Below are positions 32,136-44,922 of a stretch of 64,000 bases of DNA, one piece after another. Made by a program: the position numbers and the translations under genes. This stretch comes from Cymbidium sinense (taxonomy: Eukaryota; Streptophyta; Magnoliopsida; Asparagales; Orchidaceae). The stretch spans positions 24,701,808 to 24,765,807 of the forward strand of contig CM038214.1 of assembly GCA_021442155.1 (NCBI GenBank), in the 5' to 3' direction. The notes under the pieces are model-generated. The model saw only the letters and a list, made by a program, of their open reading frames with translations. It was not told the origin of the DNA and did not search any database. How positions within the stretch are numbered: position 1 is the first letter of the stretch; each line of letters opens with the position of its first letter.

Positions 32136-33259
32136 TTGAGGCAACCATTCATAGATTACTTGAATATAGGAAAACTACCTCAAGAGAAATCATAAGCCCA
32201 TCAGATGAAGCAGAGAGCTCTTTCTTATGTGCTCATAGATGTCACCTTGTACTGACAGTCTTTTGATCAAATATGGTTGTGCTGTTTGGACAAACACGAA
32301 GCCCGTAAGATCATGACCGATGTACACTCGTGGGAGCCCATCAATCCCATCCAAAGATAAAAGTTGAGATCAAGAGATTAGATACCGCCTTCGATGATCA
32401 TAGACTGCGTGGACGTTGCTAGGAGATGCCACCAATTTTAGGTACACTGTATGGTCCTACATCAACCACCCAACATTCTACATCCAATATTGGCCTCATG
32501 GCCATTCGAGTGGTGGGGTACTAACATAGTGGGTCTGATTGATCCCTTTTCTTCCAAGGGTCATCAGTTCATCCTAGCTGCCACCGATTACTTTTCCAAG
32601 TGGGCTGAGGTAATCCTACTTAGGAAGGTCATAGCTCAGCATGTGCTCCAATTTTTTAGGAACCATATCGTATATAGGTTCGGGGTGCCTCAATGAATTA
32701 TATCCGATAATGGTACTGCATTCAAGAGCAATCAAATCTCAGCTTCTAAGACATAGCATAGATTGGAGATACCACTACTAACATTCCTCAAGATACTAAA
32801 GAATGACACCAGTGTATAGAATTCAACATAACTAAGCTACCCCATTCTCCTTAGTGTATGGGTCCGAAGCCGTTCTACCATTAGAAGTTCAACTCCCATC
32901 ACTAAGGATAGAAATGGGTAGTAAAACCACTATAGAGAAAGTTGCGTTAGAAGAGCTGGAGAAGAGACACTTATGGGCATGCCAGAACCTCGAGTTGCAT
33001 GAAGCCGGGATGATTCAAGCTCATAACAAGCTGGTTCATCCTAGAGCTTTTCATGTAGGAGAGCTTGTTTTAGTTCTAAGAAGACTAATTGTTGCTCATT
33101 GAATGATGGGAGGCAAGTTTGAACCCATTTGGAAAGGCCCTTTTATCATAGAGAAGGCATACCAAGGAGGATCTTATCAACTTAATAATTATAATGGGGA
33201 ACACCCGATGCTTCCAATCAATGGGCTCTATTTGAAAAATTACTACCCATAAAATCATG
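32136..33259 (+). pseudogene. Element B integrase remnant
   Basis: Recognisable order: HQPPNILHPILASWPFEWWG, TNIVGLIDP, FILAATDYFSKWAEV, IISDNGTAFKS (second catalytic Asp kept), VYGSEAVLPLEVQLPSLR, ACQNLELHEAGMIQAHNKLV, FHVGELVLVLRR and FEPIWKGPFII-like C-terminal codons. The first DDE Asp is replaced by Asn (AAC at 32523-32525). A deletion removes the segment with the catalytic Glu near 32,780. Frame changes and stops elsewhere. Confidence 0.87.
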
Positions 33260-35687
33260 TTTGAAAATAAGTTATCTTTAAAAAGATTATATTTCAATTC
33301 ATCAAAATGTTCTCTTCAAAGCATTATTTACTTGTTTATGAATCCATCAAGCTGCTAGAATAGGTGTGAGAGAACCCAAGCGGCATCCTTTCTTGGTGAG
33401 ATCATAACTGCCATTCATGGAGCCATTTCATCAACTCTTAAGCATGTTTTAGGGTAGGTTTAAGAATACTCAAGTGGCATCTTATCCTCCCCCTAACACA
33501 AACATATAAACAAACACATATCTATTGTCTCGGGCTATTTTGATGTTGGACCAAGCCCCCTGTGGTACTCACTAGCTCTAGTCGACATGCTTGCTTGCTA
33601 GTTTATCACCCCAGTGGTCACTTGTCTAGCAGATGTGAATCCCCACACTTTCATCCTGACTCAACCATTGCAAACTGACGAGCACCTTGTTAGTTTTGTA
33701 GATCTCATTGTACAGCCAGTAAGCTACCTCATGTTGACTTTGTTTAAGAAGATGTAAGCCTTCATGCGTTCTTCTTGAACTAGCCATCATGCACTGACTA
33801 GGTCAAGCATATTTGAGGTTTAAGATAAGTCTCTCAATGGCTCTTTTCTCTTGACTACTTTTGAGTTGATTTAAGTCCCTTCAGTGGCATTCACTCCATA
33901 GTCTCCCTAGGCTGGATAGCACCTATCGAGCAAAAGACAAACTATCCCGGTAATCAGTTCTATTGTAGGAAGATGTGAGTCCTCGATTCTTTCTTCCTAG
34001 GTTGATTATAGCAAATTGATGAGAACCTTAGGCTGATTGATGTTTGCTATGCTGATAGTGATTCACTCGGTGGATACACCACTCTTGGAAGATATGAGTC
34101 CTCGTGCTTTCTCCTTGAGTTAACCACCGAATACTTATAGACATCAACTTCTTTAGGGGTTACAGATAAATCCCTTAGTGGCCCCTTCACTGTGGGCACG
34201 CTACTTGGATTACATCCTTTGTGACCCTATTTAGACAATACATGGATACTCTTGGATTGGACAGTCCCCCTTTCCTAGTAGTCAGTCCTATGGTTGAAGA
34301 ATTTGTTCAGCGGATGCACAGATTCTCTCTTGAACCAGTAAATCTAAGATAGGTCTAGGTTGATATAAGCTCATTCTCAGTATGATCCTTAGCAAACCAA
34401 CAGGGTCCATGATAAACAAACCAAACAAATAAATTTATTTGCTTATGGATTAAGAATTCAAGCCCCCAGTGGCCCCTTTCCCAAGCAGGCATCCTATCTT
34501 CAGAGAAGTGTCAACAAAACACCCTATAGGAATTTCCTGACTACTCTTGCATTGAGATAAGTTCCTGGGTTGGCGCTCTCTCAATAGTCGCCCTTAGGTC
34601 AAGTTTAATTTATTTTTCCACAAACAAGTTACCCAAGTCCATTTTGCTCGGAAGATGTAAGTATACATTCTTTCTAGCATGACTGCCACAAACTAACGGG
34701 CAGCCCTAGGTGAGGTTAATATGTTACCTTGCTAATGTGTTGCCTAGTGGTCTTTTATTCAGGAAGATATAAGTCCCCAAGCTTTCTTCCCTGAATCGGC
34801 CACTGTAAATTGAAAGGCACCCCTCTGGTTGGTTAGTTCTACCCCACGAGACTATCCCTTTGGATTAATGAATCTAAGATATGTCTAGGCTGATATTTGC
34901 CCCTTCTTGGTAGATCTATTGCAAACTAAAGGGATCCATCAAAGTAAAATAAAAGAAATTAAAACAAAATGCAATTCAATTAAAAAGAAATTAGTTTTGA
35001 CTATCTTTGAGCTAATTTAAGTGCCCTAGTAGCATTCAATTAGAAGTCAACCTATGGTTGGTCCGCATTGATTGCCAATGATCAACCCAATGACGATCCT
35101 TACTTTAGAAGATGTATGTCTGCTATACTTTCTTCCTAATACAGTTGTTGCATGCGTGAAAGGCAAACCCTTTGGTTGGATAGTCCTACTATATGGTTAG
35201 TAGACTACCTCTTTGGATTGGTAAATTTGAAGTAGGCCATAGCTGACATGGCCCCACTCAAGGTCCATCATAAACTAATGTGGGTCCATTTCAAAATTCA
35301 AAATTTAAAATCAAATTCCAACCAACCTAGTGGAGTCAAATTAAACAATCAAATCAAGCAAATAAGATACAAATCTTTCCAATTTCCTGGTGGATTACAA
35401 ACTCTAATTCCCCGATGGATTTCACAACCTCTTATCCCTAGTGGATAACTTGAACCTTTTCCCCTAGTGGAAGGCTCACATACTCAATCCCTAGTGGATT
35501 CCTTCTTCACTCTCTTATGTCTTTAACATAAGTAGAGTCATATTGCATTAAGCTTTTATCCCTTCTACACGGTTTAGGAATAGATCATTTTATTAGTTCT
35601 TGCGATTGTTAACATTGTTTATCATCTCGATCAACACCAATACATGCGCCTTGTCACACCACACCACCTCATTGACCTCCACTTTTC
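33260..35687 (+). repeat. Element B 3' spacer
   Basis: Non-coding DNA downstream of the integrase. In reverse complement it matches the spacers of A and C: the GCAGGCATCCTATCTTC block near 34,487 pairs with GATGCCTGCTTGGGAAAA near 38,678 and 21,570. Short inverted repeats TTATCC-CTAGT-GGATAA (35432-35448), TTCC-CCTAGT-GGAA (35459-35472) and AATCC-CTAGT-GGATT (35486-35500) lie close to the LTR. No clear polypurine tract is seen before 35,688. Confidence 0.75.
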
Positions 35688-37262
35688 TGCCTTATACATA
35701 AGACTCCTCTAGACACTAAGAGTTCCTTAATCTTAAGACACTTTTAGTGATAAGGTGAATACTTAACCTAACCCTAGAGACTTAGAGTAGTTAGCTATAA
35801 GAAAATGTTATGCCTTAAGGGTATTAAGAGGACTTGCTTACCCTATAGATTGAACCTAATCCTTGCATCTCTCCTTCAAATCAATCCAAATCAAATCTTA
35901 AATCAATTCCAACTCGATTGATATTCTCAAATAACAAATAAATTCTAACTCAATTGATTTATTCAAGTCCAAACTCAAATCCAAATTCTAAAATCCAAAT
36001 CATGAATTAATTCCAAATCAAATGATTGAAACCCATGATTGAATTCAAATCCCAAAATCATTCCTAAGCCCTTTGATTTCATCTTATGGACTTTGCCCAA
36101 ACCAAGCCCAAATCACTCTAAACTAAAATGATTTTATTATAACTCATTTGTATCTTCATTTATATTCATAAATATAAATGAATTATAAATTCAAATAGCC
36201 AAAACTAAACCCAAAATTAAACCAAAATCCAACTTATACTCAAGCCAAATCCTTAAACTTAGCCAAATCATTCTTAGATTAATCCAAACCCTTAGATTTT
36301 CTTCAAACAATCACCTTCAATCACATGCCCAAATTTAAATATAAAATATAATAACCAAACCAAAATAAAACTAACGCAAGTCAAACCCATGTTCATCCTT
36401 TTGACTTGAAAATGTCAAATGACCCAAAACCCATTTGACTACAAATTACTTACAATTAGATTTATATTTCCATCATAAGTCTATATGTGAGTTCAACCAA
36501 ACTTGAACCAAGCCTTGATCAAGCCAATTAACCCATTTAGGCTCACTTGACCCAAAGTGACCTAAAGTACCTTTTTGAGCCAAATTCTAATCCAAACAAA
36601 GCTTCAATGGCCAATTAGACCCAACTTAGCCCAATTGACCATGAACCCAACTTGACCTAAAGGTCAAATCAACTTGAAATCAAACCAAATCAAAATTAAT
36701 TGAAACCAAAGCTTGCAATATATTTCAAATGGTCAACCAAGACTAAACCAACCAATGACCTAACCCAATTAGGTTAAATGGGTCAAATTGGTCAACTTGA
36801 CCCATTTGACCCAAATGAACCTAAATGAACCAAAACCAAATTGAACCTAACTAATGATACCCATAGGCTCTAAATGATCATTCGAACTTGACCTAATTTG
36901 ACCTAAATGAATCAAATTGAGCCAAATAAAATCAAATGAACTCCAAATTACTTGAAATTTAGCCCAACCCATTTTTGAATCATTTCAAATTTGCCCAAAT
37001 CAAAATCATGGCCAAATGTTCACATTGCACTTAGGTGGGGTAGACCAATGATCAAATTCACTTGGAATTTGGTCATGTCTCTCTCAAGGCCACTTGGCAT
37101 CTTTTCATTGGTCCACATGGGCACCAAGGGAGGTGGTGAACATGACCCAATGAGCTTGGGTCGACCATGACTCAAGGCAAGGCCAAACTGACCTCCCCAA
37201 TGGCAATTGAACACCTGGAACTCAAAATGCACTCACCTAGCACATAGGCATCCACTTTACTG
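35688..37262 (+). mobile_element. Element B second LTR, 3'-truncated
   Basis: It repeats the first 1.6-1.9 kb of the LTR at 27,137, beginning with the shared CTAGACACTAAGAGTTCC word (35,709) and then the AACCAAATC/TTGACC-rich zone. It stops before the palindromic TATA block. At about 37,263 it gives way to element C spacer. Confidence 0.75.
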
Positions 37263-39800
37263 AGATGATCAACAATGTCCAAAGGATCGCAAAGACTAAC
37301 AAAAATGATCTACCCCTAAACCTGAGATGTAGCTGGAATCAAGATCTTAGTGCAATTCAACTCAACTTATGCCAAGAGCATAAGATAGGAAGAAAGGATC
37401 CACTGAGGGATCAAGCATGTGAACCTTCCACCAAGGAAGCAGGTCCAAGTTATCCATAGAGGATAAGATTTTGAGTTGGTTTGATATGATTTGGGGAGAA
37501 AAGATACCCTTGGGATTAAGATTTATAACACATCGGGGATGAGTGCATGAACCTTCTAAGGAAGAGGTTCAAATTATCCACTGGATAAGGACTTGATTTG
37601 GCTTGATTTGATGAGGGTTCTACCAGAGAGAGGTATGATTTGTGCCATGTTGGGTAGGAGTTTGATTTAATTTAATTAGTGGGACATCCACTAGGGATGA
37701 ATTTTTTTTTTGATTTGTTAGCTTATGATTTGAGGCTCCACTGGGGAAAAGATATGATTTGGTTTTGAGGCACATCCGCTGAGATATGAGTTGGATCCAT
37801 TGGGGATAAGATGGGTTTAATATATGGATTTCTTTGGTTTATTTGGGTGAAGTATCCACTATGGATATGAGTGGATGGATTTAATTTAGACTCCGTTGGA
37901 GGGAGGATGATCCTATCAGTGCGCAATGGATCTACTAAGAAGGGGATAATATCAGCCTAGTCTTATCTTAGATTTATAAATCCAAAGGGATAGTCTACCG
38001 TGAGGTAGAGCTAACTAACCTAAGGGGTGCCTTTCAGTGTGCAATGGTCAAGTTAATAAGAAAGCCTGTAGAATTACAACTTGCTAAATAAGGAACCACT
38101 AGGGTGATCGATTGATAGAACAACAAATTAAACCCGACCCAAGGCGACTATTGAGTGAATGCTGTTGTGGACTCATATCGACTCAAGAATAGTTAGGATC
38201 AATTTTATTTTTTTAGATGGACCATATCAGTGTATGATGGATCTACTAAGAAGGGGCTAAAATTAGCCTCTTCCTGTCTTAGATTTACAAATCCAAAGGG
38301 ATGGTCTACCAGCCATCAGGGTAGAGCTAACAAACCTAAGGGGTGCCTTTTAGTGTGCAATGGTCAAGTTAGGAAAAAATCTTGTAGACTTATAACTTCC
38401 TAAAGAAGGAACCACTAGGTGATCGGTTGATAACACAACAAATCAAACCCGACCTAAGGCTGCCTGTCGCTGTGCAACGGTCGTGATGGAAAGAATGCAT
38501 AATAGACTTACATCTTTCAAAGCAAGGATGACTGTCAGGGTGACCTGTTGGTGGAACAACAAGTCAAATCTGACCTAAAGGAGACTATTGAGAGAGTGCC
38601 ACATGGGGACTTATTTCAACTCAAAAGTAGTCAGACGATTCCTATATGGAGTTTTACTGACACTGCCCTAAAGATAAGATGCCTGCTTGGGAAAAGGTAC
38701 TACTGGGGGTTTTGTTCCTAATCTAAAAGTGAAGATATATATTTATTTTAATTATATATTTTCATGAACCCTATTGGTGTACGAGGGACCATACTGAGAA
38801 GGGCCTTATATCAGCCTAGTTCTATCTCAAATTTATTGGAACATGGGAGAATCTGTATATCTGAAAGATAAATTCTCCAACCACAGGGGTGGCTACTAGA
38901 AAAGGAGGACTGTCCAATCCAAGAGTAACTAGAGTAGTGTCTAAATGGGGTCACTAAGGACATGATTCAAATAGAGTGCTCATAAGGGAGGTGTCACTAG
39001 GGGGTTTATCTAGGACCCTATAAAAGAAAGCCTATATGTATACGGTAGTTAACTCCAGGAGAATGCTTATAGACTTACATCTACCACGAGTGGTGTATAC
39101 ACCAAGTGGGTCACTGACAGCATAGGAATAACTAACCAATCTAAGATGTCCATCAGTTTGTGATGATCAATCTACGAAGAAGGCTTGTAGACTTACATCT
39201 TCACAGATGAAAATGATCATCGGGATAGTTTGTCATTAGCGGGATGGATGCTATCTGACCTAGGGCAACTACTAAGTGGGGAGTCCCGCATAAAGACTAG
39301 ACCTAGGCTTGAAGTAGTTAGGAGGAAAGAAGCCACTAGAGGACTTATCCGAAGCCTCTAATATACTCTACCTAGTTAGTGCATGATGGCTATTTTAAGA
39401 AGAAAGCATGTAGGCTTACATCCTCTTAAGAAAAGTCAACATGAGGTAGCTTACTAGCTGCATAGTAAGGCCTACTAAACTAACAAGGAACTCATAGATT
39501 TACAATGGTCAAGTTAGGAAGAAAGCTTGTAGACTTATATTTTCCAAACAAGTAACCACTAGGCTGACACACTAGTAAGGTAGCATGTCAGCCCAACCTA
39601 GAGCAACTAATGAGTGAGTGCTACAGGGGGCTTTATCCCACATCAAAATAGCCCGAGACAAAAGATAAATATTTATTTTATGTGGCTATGTGTAGTTTGT
39701 ATTGGTGTTGTGTTGCCAAAGGATAGGACACTGCTTGGGTTCCTTACACCTACCCTAAACACATGTTGGTGGATTTTTAAGCAAAGATATTTCTAACCAA
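37263..39800 (-). repeat. Element C 3' spacer with short inverted repeats
   Basis: It aligns with the element A spacer. The part nearest the element's 3' end (37,397-37,900) holds many 13-17 bp inverted repeats with CC...GG cores. Recurrent longer blocks follow: GGGATAGTCTACC then AACCTAAGGGG near 37,988 and 38,292, and the GAAAGCTTGTAGACTTA-type word near 38,055, 38,368, 38,489, 39,060, 39,173, 39,397 and 39,510. Confidence 0.75.
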
Positions 39801-40880
39801 TATGAAGAGATGGAATTTTAGATGAAAGAAATTTTATTGATGATTATTTTCAAATAAGATTTTTGGATAGTATTTCTTCGTGTAGAACCTCATGAAAGCA
39901 TAGGGTGCTCTCCTTAAAATTTATAAGTCGATAAGATCCTTTTGGTAGTATTCTCTGGAGAAAGGGCCTTCCCAAGTGGGTTCAAACTTTCCTCGATCTT
40001 TGAGGTGCAACAATTGGTCTCTTTAGAACTAAAACAAGCTCTCCTACTTGAAAATTGTAGGATGGACCAACTTTTTGTGAGCTTGAATCATTTTGGCTTT
40101 ATACAACTAGAGGTTCTGGCATTCCCGGAGGCATCTCTCCTCTAAACCTTCGAGCTCTTCTAATCGTAACTTGGTGCTCTACTCCATTGTGATTTTACTA
40201 CCCACAGCTATCATTAATGATTGGAGTTGGACTTCTAATGGTAGAATGACTTCAGACCTATACATTGAGGAGAATGGGGTAGATTGAGTTGGAGTCATGT
40301 ATGTAGTACTGTAAGCACAATACTTCAACTAACTGCTCATGACATTGTTGCTCATTATCGTTGAGTATCTTCTTTAATATCTGGATGAGAGTTTTGTTGA
40401 AGGCTTATGCTAAGCCATTTTCCCTCGGGTAATAGGTGGTAGAATATCTCTAATCTATGCTATGTCTTGAAGCAAAGCTGTGGATTTTAGTGCTCTTGAA
40501 TGTAGTATCATTAGTAGATATAATTTGTCGAGGCAACTCAAACCTATATATGACATGGATCCTGAAAAATTGGAGCACATGCTGAGTTGTGATATCTCTG
40601 AGTGGGATTGCCTCCACCTACTTAGAAAAGTAGTCGGTGGCAGCTAGAATGAACCGATGACCCTTAAAAGAAGGAGGATCGATTGAACCCACTATGTTGG
40701 TACCCCAACCCTCAAATGGCCATGAGGCTAATGTAGGATGTAGAATGTTGGGTGGTTGGTGTAGGGCCACACTGCACACCTGACATTGGTGGCATCTCAT
40801 AGCTACATCCATGTAGTATGATCATCGAAGGTCAGTAGTATCCTAGTCTTTTTATCTTGGCTTTCATCTGTGGACTGGAT
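39801..40880 (-). pseudogene. Element C integrase remnant
   Basis: Minus-strand frames give MRCHQCQVCSV (zinc-binding region), HQPPNILHPTLASWPFEGWG, TNIVGSIDP, FKGHRFILAATDYFSK, then YYPRENGLA followed by a stop where the catalytic Glu is expected. The C-terminal FQVGELVLVLKRPI and FEPTWEGPF-like module follow. The first catalytic Asp is Asn (codon at 40696-40698, complement), as in B. The second-Asp region reads ISTND. Inactive on several counts. Confidence 0.87.
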
Positions 40881-41269
40881 TGATGTGCTCTACATAAACT
40901 GAGTGTACCTTGGTAACGATCTTATTAGCTTAGTGTTTGTCCAAACAACGTAACCACATATGATCGAATGATTGTCAGTATAAAGTGTCATCCAAGATAG
41001 CGTATGAGAGGGCTCTCTGGTTCACCTGATGGGCTAATGACTTCTATTGAGATAATTTACCTATATTTAGATAATCCATGAATGGTTGCCTTCAATCTAA
41101 CTCATCGCCCTTCTTGGAAACAATAACCTCCCCTTCAAGAGAGAGTCTCTTGATGAGTTCAACGTCAACAAGGGATAAGAGTTATGTATTTTGGACCCTT
41201 ATTGGTATGGAGTCATCTTCCGGATATGCCAACTCTTTGGCAAGCTTGGTGAATACATCTGCAATGTCG

Positions 41270-41650
41270 TTCTCTCCTCAAGGAATCTTGTAAATGGTAA
41301 CCTATGGGATTTTGGCCAGCAACTCCATGGTATACTTGTGGTAATGATAGAGCTTAGGATTTAGAACTTTATAAGACCCAGTAACAATTTGGTTGATAAC
41401 TAATTGAGAATCCCCAAAGATGTTGATACTCTAGAAGCATAGTGAATGGTTAACCTGCATAGTAGCATAGCCTCATATTCGCCATTATTGGTGCATGGAT
41501 TGGATAGATGATATGAGAATCTCATCACATCACGGTCCAGAGTTAGAAGAACTATTACTACCCCTGCCTCTCATGGAAGAGTGGATTATGGTTCTTCTTC
41601 CTTTTTGAAAGGAAGCCACACCATCAAAATACATCTCTCAGTGGTGAATT
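41270..41650 (-). pseudogene. Element C archaeal-type RNase H (aRH) remnant
   Basis: EMYFDGVASF (first Asp) near 41,640, then MRFSYHLSNPCTNN near 41,520, GEYEAM after a frame change, and GILN/LSTKL-type pieces. More decayed than the copies in A and B. Confidence 0.78.
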
Positions 41651-42200
41651 CTAGTGTCCCCTAAGTTCATGATTTGTTCATCGAGGAGGTCATCACTAAG
41701 TGGGGAATCAGTAGGAAGTTAGTGTGATGCTAAGAAATATGCTAGTTCTTGTCCTTTCACCGCATGGGGGTTCAAAAGTGATGTCAAACTATGACACAAT
41801 CATGGACCAACATGCCAACCATCTGGATAGCATCGGCTATGTTATGAGATATTATTGTGGATTGATCCTAGAGATCATATTCACCTTGGGAAAGCATATA
41901 ATGCCATAGCTTTTGGGATGCAAAGATTAATGCTGGGTAGTGCTTTTCAATAGGTGGGTAGTTTGCCTCAATAAGGATTAGATGACAATTGAGATAGTAG
42001 AGTGCATTCTCTTTCCCTTCGTCATTGGTTTGGGCCAACAAAGTGCTGAGGGAGTCACCTAATATGATAGTTTATAGTATGAGTGGCTTGCTCGGGATAG
42101 GGGCTATTAGAACTGGCAGTGTCATCAAGTAGTGCTTGATGACTTCGAAAGAATGTTAGCACTTATCATCCCACTTGAACTTAGCATCCTTTTTGACAAG
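41651..42200 (-). pseudogene. Element C RNase H remnant
   Basis: Pieces of the gypsy RNase H are spread over three frames. The stretch before the aRH reads KGQELAYFLASH, then LPTDSPLSDDLLDEQIMN, which in Tat elements links the two RNase H domains. Confidence 0.75.
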
Positions 42201-43300
42201 TGCTGAGAATGGTTGGCATCTTCTTGATAGGTTAGAAATGAAGCATCTTAGTTACGCCAACCACCCTTGGAATGATCTGAGTTGATTTAGACTTTTAGGG
42301 GGTAGCATTTCTAATATTTTCTTATTCTTCGATTAATTTTATTCCATGGCGTGACAACAAACCCAAAGAATTTTCAAGCTACTCAATGCACACTTCGTGG
42401 GATTCATTTTAAGGTTGGATTGCCTTAACCATTCAAAACTACTCAAGTCAAAGAGATGGTCTTCCTTTTTCTTTACTTTTGACTACAAGATCATCAACAT
42501 AATTTTCAACCTGATGATGAATAAGTTCATTGAAGATCTGAGTCATGGCCTACTGGTATGTAGCATCGATATTTTTAAGGTCGAAGGGCATGACCTTATA
42601 ATAATAGATTTTGACCGGGTTCAAAAAGTAGAATTTTTCTCATCTTTGGGGCAATCTTAATTTGTTTGTAGCCAGATGACTCATCCATGAAAGAGAATAT
42701 TACATGAGATGAGGCAATGTCCACCATCAGCTCTAGTATTGGTAGTAGAAATTCATCTTTAGGACATGCCTTATTCAGATCCATAAAATTGACACATATG
42801 TGAATTTGGCCATTCTTTTTCTTAATTGGAATGACATCGACAAACCAAGTAGGATATTTCTCTTTCCTAAGAAAACCAACATCGATAAGTTTCTTGATTT
42901 TAGAAATGAACTGTTGTTCAATGTCTAATCGCATGCATCTAGGAGCTTGCCTAATAAAGTTAGCATTAGATCTATTGCTAATTTGTGGACTGCTACTTCA
43001 AGAGATAAATTGGGCATTTATTCATAACTACATGCAAAGCAGTCCTTAAGCTCAGTCAATAGCATAACTCAGTCATTGGTTTCTTCTTCTTTCAATAGGG
43101 AATTAATGTATGTCGGGGGTGGATCTTCCTTTGTTCCTAAGTTGATTTCTTTAAGTTCATCGGTGGTTGATCTGATTTGTTCTTCAAATTTTGATAGTGC
43201 ATCTTTGACATCAAACTCATTTGGATTATCTAAAGTTTCTAAACACACCTCCTCATATGAGTTAGCATGATTTGAAAAGAACCTATCAGACTCCAAATGA
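42201..43300 (-). pseudogene. Element C reverse transcriptase, best-kept copy
   Basis: The upstream linker at 43069-43296 reads DELKEINLGTKEDPPPTYI. At 42596-42934 the RT reads DVGFLRKEKYPTWFVDVIPI, NGQIHICVNFMDLNKACPKD and FSFMDESSGYKQIKIAP, the standard gypsy RT blocks. A shifted frame gives YYYKVMPFDLKN and ENYVDDLVVKSKEKE, with YVDD intact at 42490-42501 (complement). In active elements this copies the genomic RNA. Here it is split by frameshifts and a stop. Confidence 0.9.
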
Positions 43301-44150
43301 TTGGTGATGACTAGGCAATGGTTGTCATCGTCGACTAGACCTAATGTGCTGAATCCTACTCCTGGTATTTATTATGGATATCTTCTTTGGTTGTCCCATA
43401 ACCTTTCAAAGTAATCCAACCTATGTTTAGATAAAGTATATAGTATTAAACCCTTCTTTGCCAAATTAAGAACACAAGGCGAATACCAATCAAAAGGAAA
43501 TTATATTAGATCTTTATATGAATCATCATCAAGTTCTCATCAGTTTCCTGACTTGAGGATGATGCTCCCAATAAAAACATCTTTGGCTTGACTTCTATGG
43601 ATTACTTGGGGGCCTTCTTAACTACCAAACCCTCAACTTTCTGAGAGGAAAGTGGGGTTAGAGCTAAAGTTCTCAACTACTGCCTTACTATTCTACATAA
43701 TACTGACTCAGATATATTCATGCTTTGCTTGGAGGCCTGATCTTCATCACTATCTAGCTCGAGTGTCACCTCCAATGGGACCCATTGAGAGGGGTTGATT
43801 AGCATGCTAACCACATGAGACTCATCATCTGAACTAGATTTTAAGTCTATATGGATAGCGGGGGTACTTTTATGAGATGGAACATAACTTCTACTCGCTA
43901 GCCACTAGAAAAGAGGTCTTAAGCATTTAGAACTGCCTCTGGATCTACCTCATCTTGTACTTGGTGGGGGTCGAGCCACCCTACCCATGTTTTTATATGG
44001 AGGAATGAACTGTGGGTGGAATCTAACTTCAAGCTCTACTTCTTCCTTTGTGTCTATTTCTTGCTCACTTGTATTTTCACTTTCATTTTCTTTTTCTTCT
44101 TTTTCTTTTTCTTTTATTTTTTTTAACTTTGACCATGTTTGTGAGAATAG
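43301..44150 (-). pseudogene. Element C protease-RT linker
   Basis: Degenerate polyprotein linker. It contains the Lys/Glu-rich coding stretch (T/C-rich on plus) at about 44,075-44,125, in the same relative place as in element A. No domain recognised. Confidence 0.6.
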
Positions 44151-44800
44151 AATTTTTGATTTTTAAGAAGATAGTAGATTGCGTCCTCATATATCTCAAC
44201 CTCTCTAATAGAAAATGGCTTCAAGTCTCTTTTGACATAATATTTGATTCCACCTCTTTGGAATTTGATGCACTGATGTAGAGAGGATAAAACCATCTTA
44301 TTCTCATGTATCCAAGGCTTATCGAGAAAAGTAGTGAAAGATGTATCTGAATCAATTATGTAGAACTTGGTTTCTTTCTTTCAGTCATCTATCTCCAATG
44401 GCAAAACTATGGAGCCTAAAGCCCTCTCACCTTGCTCATTGAATCCTCTCAACATCATATGATCTCCTCAGACTTTGGAGATGTCAATACTTAGGTAGGT
44501 AAGAGTCTTTAGACTCATAATGTTTACTAATGCACCTAGATCAACTAACACTCTAGAGTCTGAATCTGCCCATATCCATTGTGATGTAGAGGGGACAATT
44601 GTGATTGATTATCTCTAAAAGAATGTCTTCATCGGTGAATGTAACTCCATTGGATTCTCTTGAATAACATGCTTCCTCTCTAATAGTGGTTAACTGAGCT
44701 AAGCATATTTCTAGATCAAGAAGAGCCTTGATTAATGACTCACTCATCTCTTTGGATGACAAGAGCATCATATATGCTTAGCTTAGGCAACTTTCGTGTG
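44151..44800 (-). pseudogene. Element C protease remnant, copy 1
   Basis: Frames give ESLIKALLDLEICLA, TFTDEDI, PLYITMDMGRFRL, then RVLVDLGALVNIMSLKTLTY and, after a stop, PLEIDD and DKPWIHENKMVLSSLHQCIKF. The active-site motif expected as D-S/T-G is D-L-G, so the catalytic Ser/Thr is lost. The PWIH...SSLHQ ending matches element A. Confidence 0.83.
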
Positions 44801-44922
44801 AGCGAGACATTGTAGTCAACTTTAGTCGGGTCCTCCACAAGATTCATTGGTGGAGCATCTGTATGAGTATATGTAAACCAATGACTCATCTTTATCTTGA
44901 GTGCTACCTTGGACAATCTTAC

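Larger units (their letters stand above)
27137..37262 (+). mobile_element. Element B: internally deleted Tat/Ogre-lineage element
   Basis: On the plus strand: LTR (27,137-31,222), the end of RNase H, aRH, integrase, 3' spacer (33,260-35,687) and a truncated second LTR (35,688-37,262). Gag, protease and RT are missing, because the LTR joins directly to RNase H at about 31,222. The two LTR starts share CTAGACACTAAGARTTCC. Orientation is opposite to A and C. Confidence 0.85.
42784..44910 (-). repeat. Tandem 2.1-kb segmental duplication in element C, copy 1
   Basis: The segment from the protease upstream region to the RT N-terminus. It repeats at 44,923-46,928 in the same orientation. Both begin with AAAATTGACACATATGTGAA and end near CCAATGACTCA...TTTATCTTGAG. 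This copy continues in register into the rest of RT. Confidence 0.9.

Noticed and set aside
35600..35690. Polypurine tract before the second LTR of element B
   Set aside because: No purine run of useful length is present immediately upstream of the LTR start. It may be eroded.
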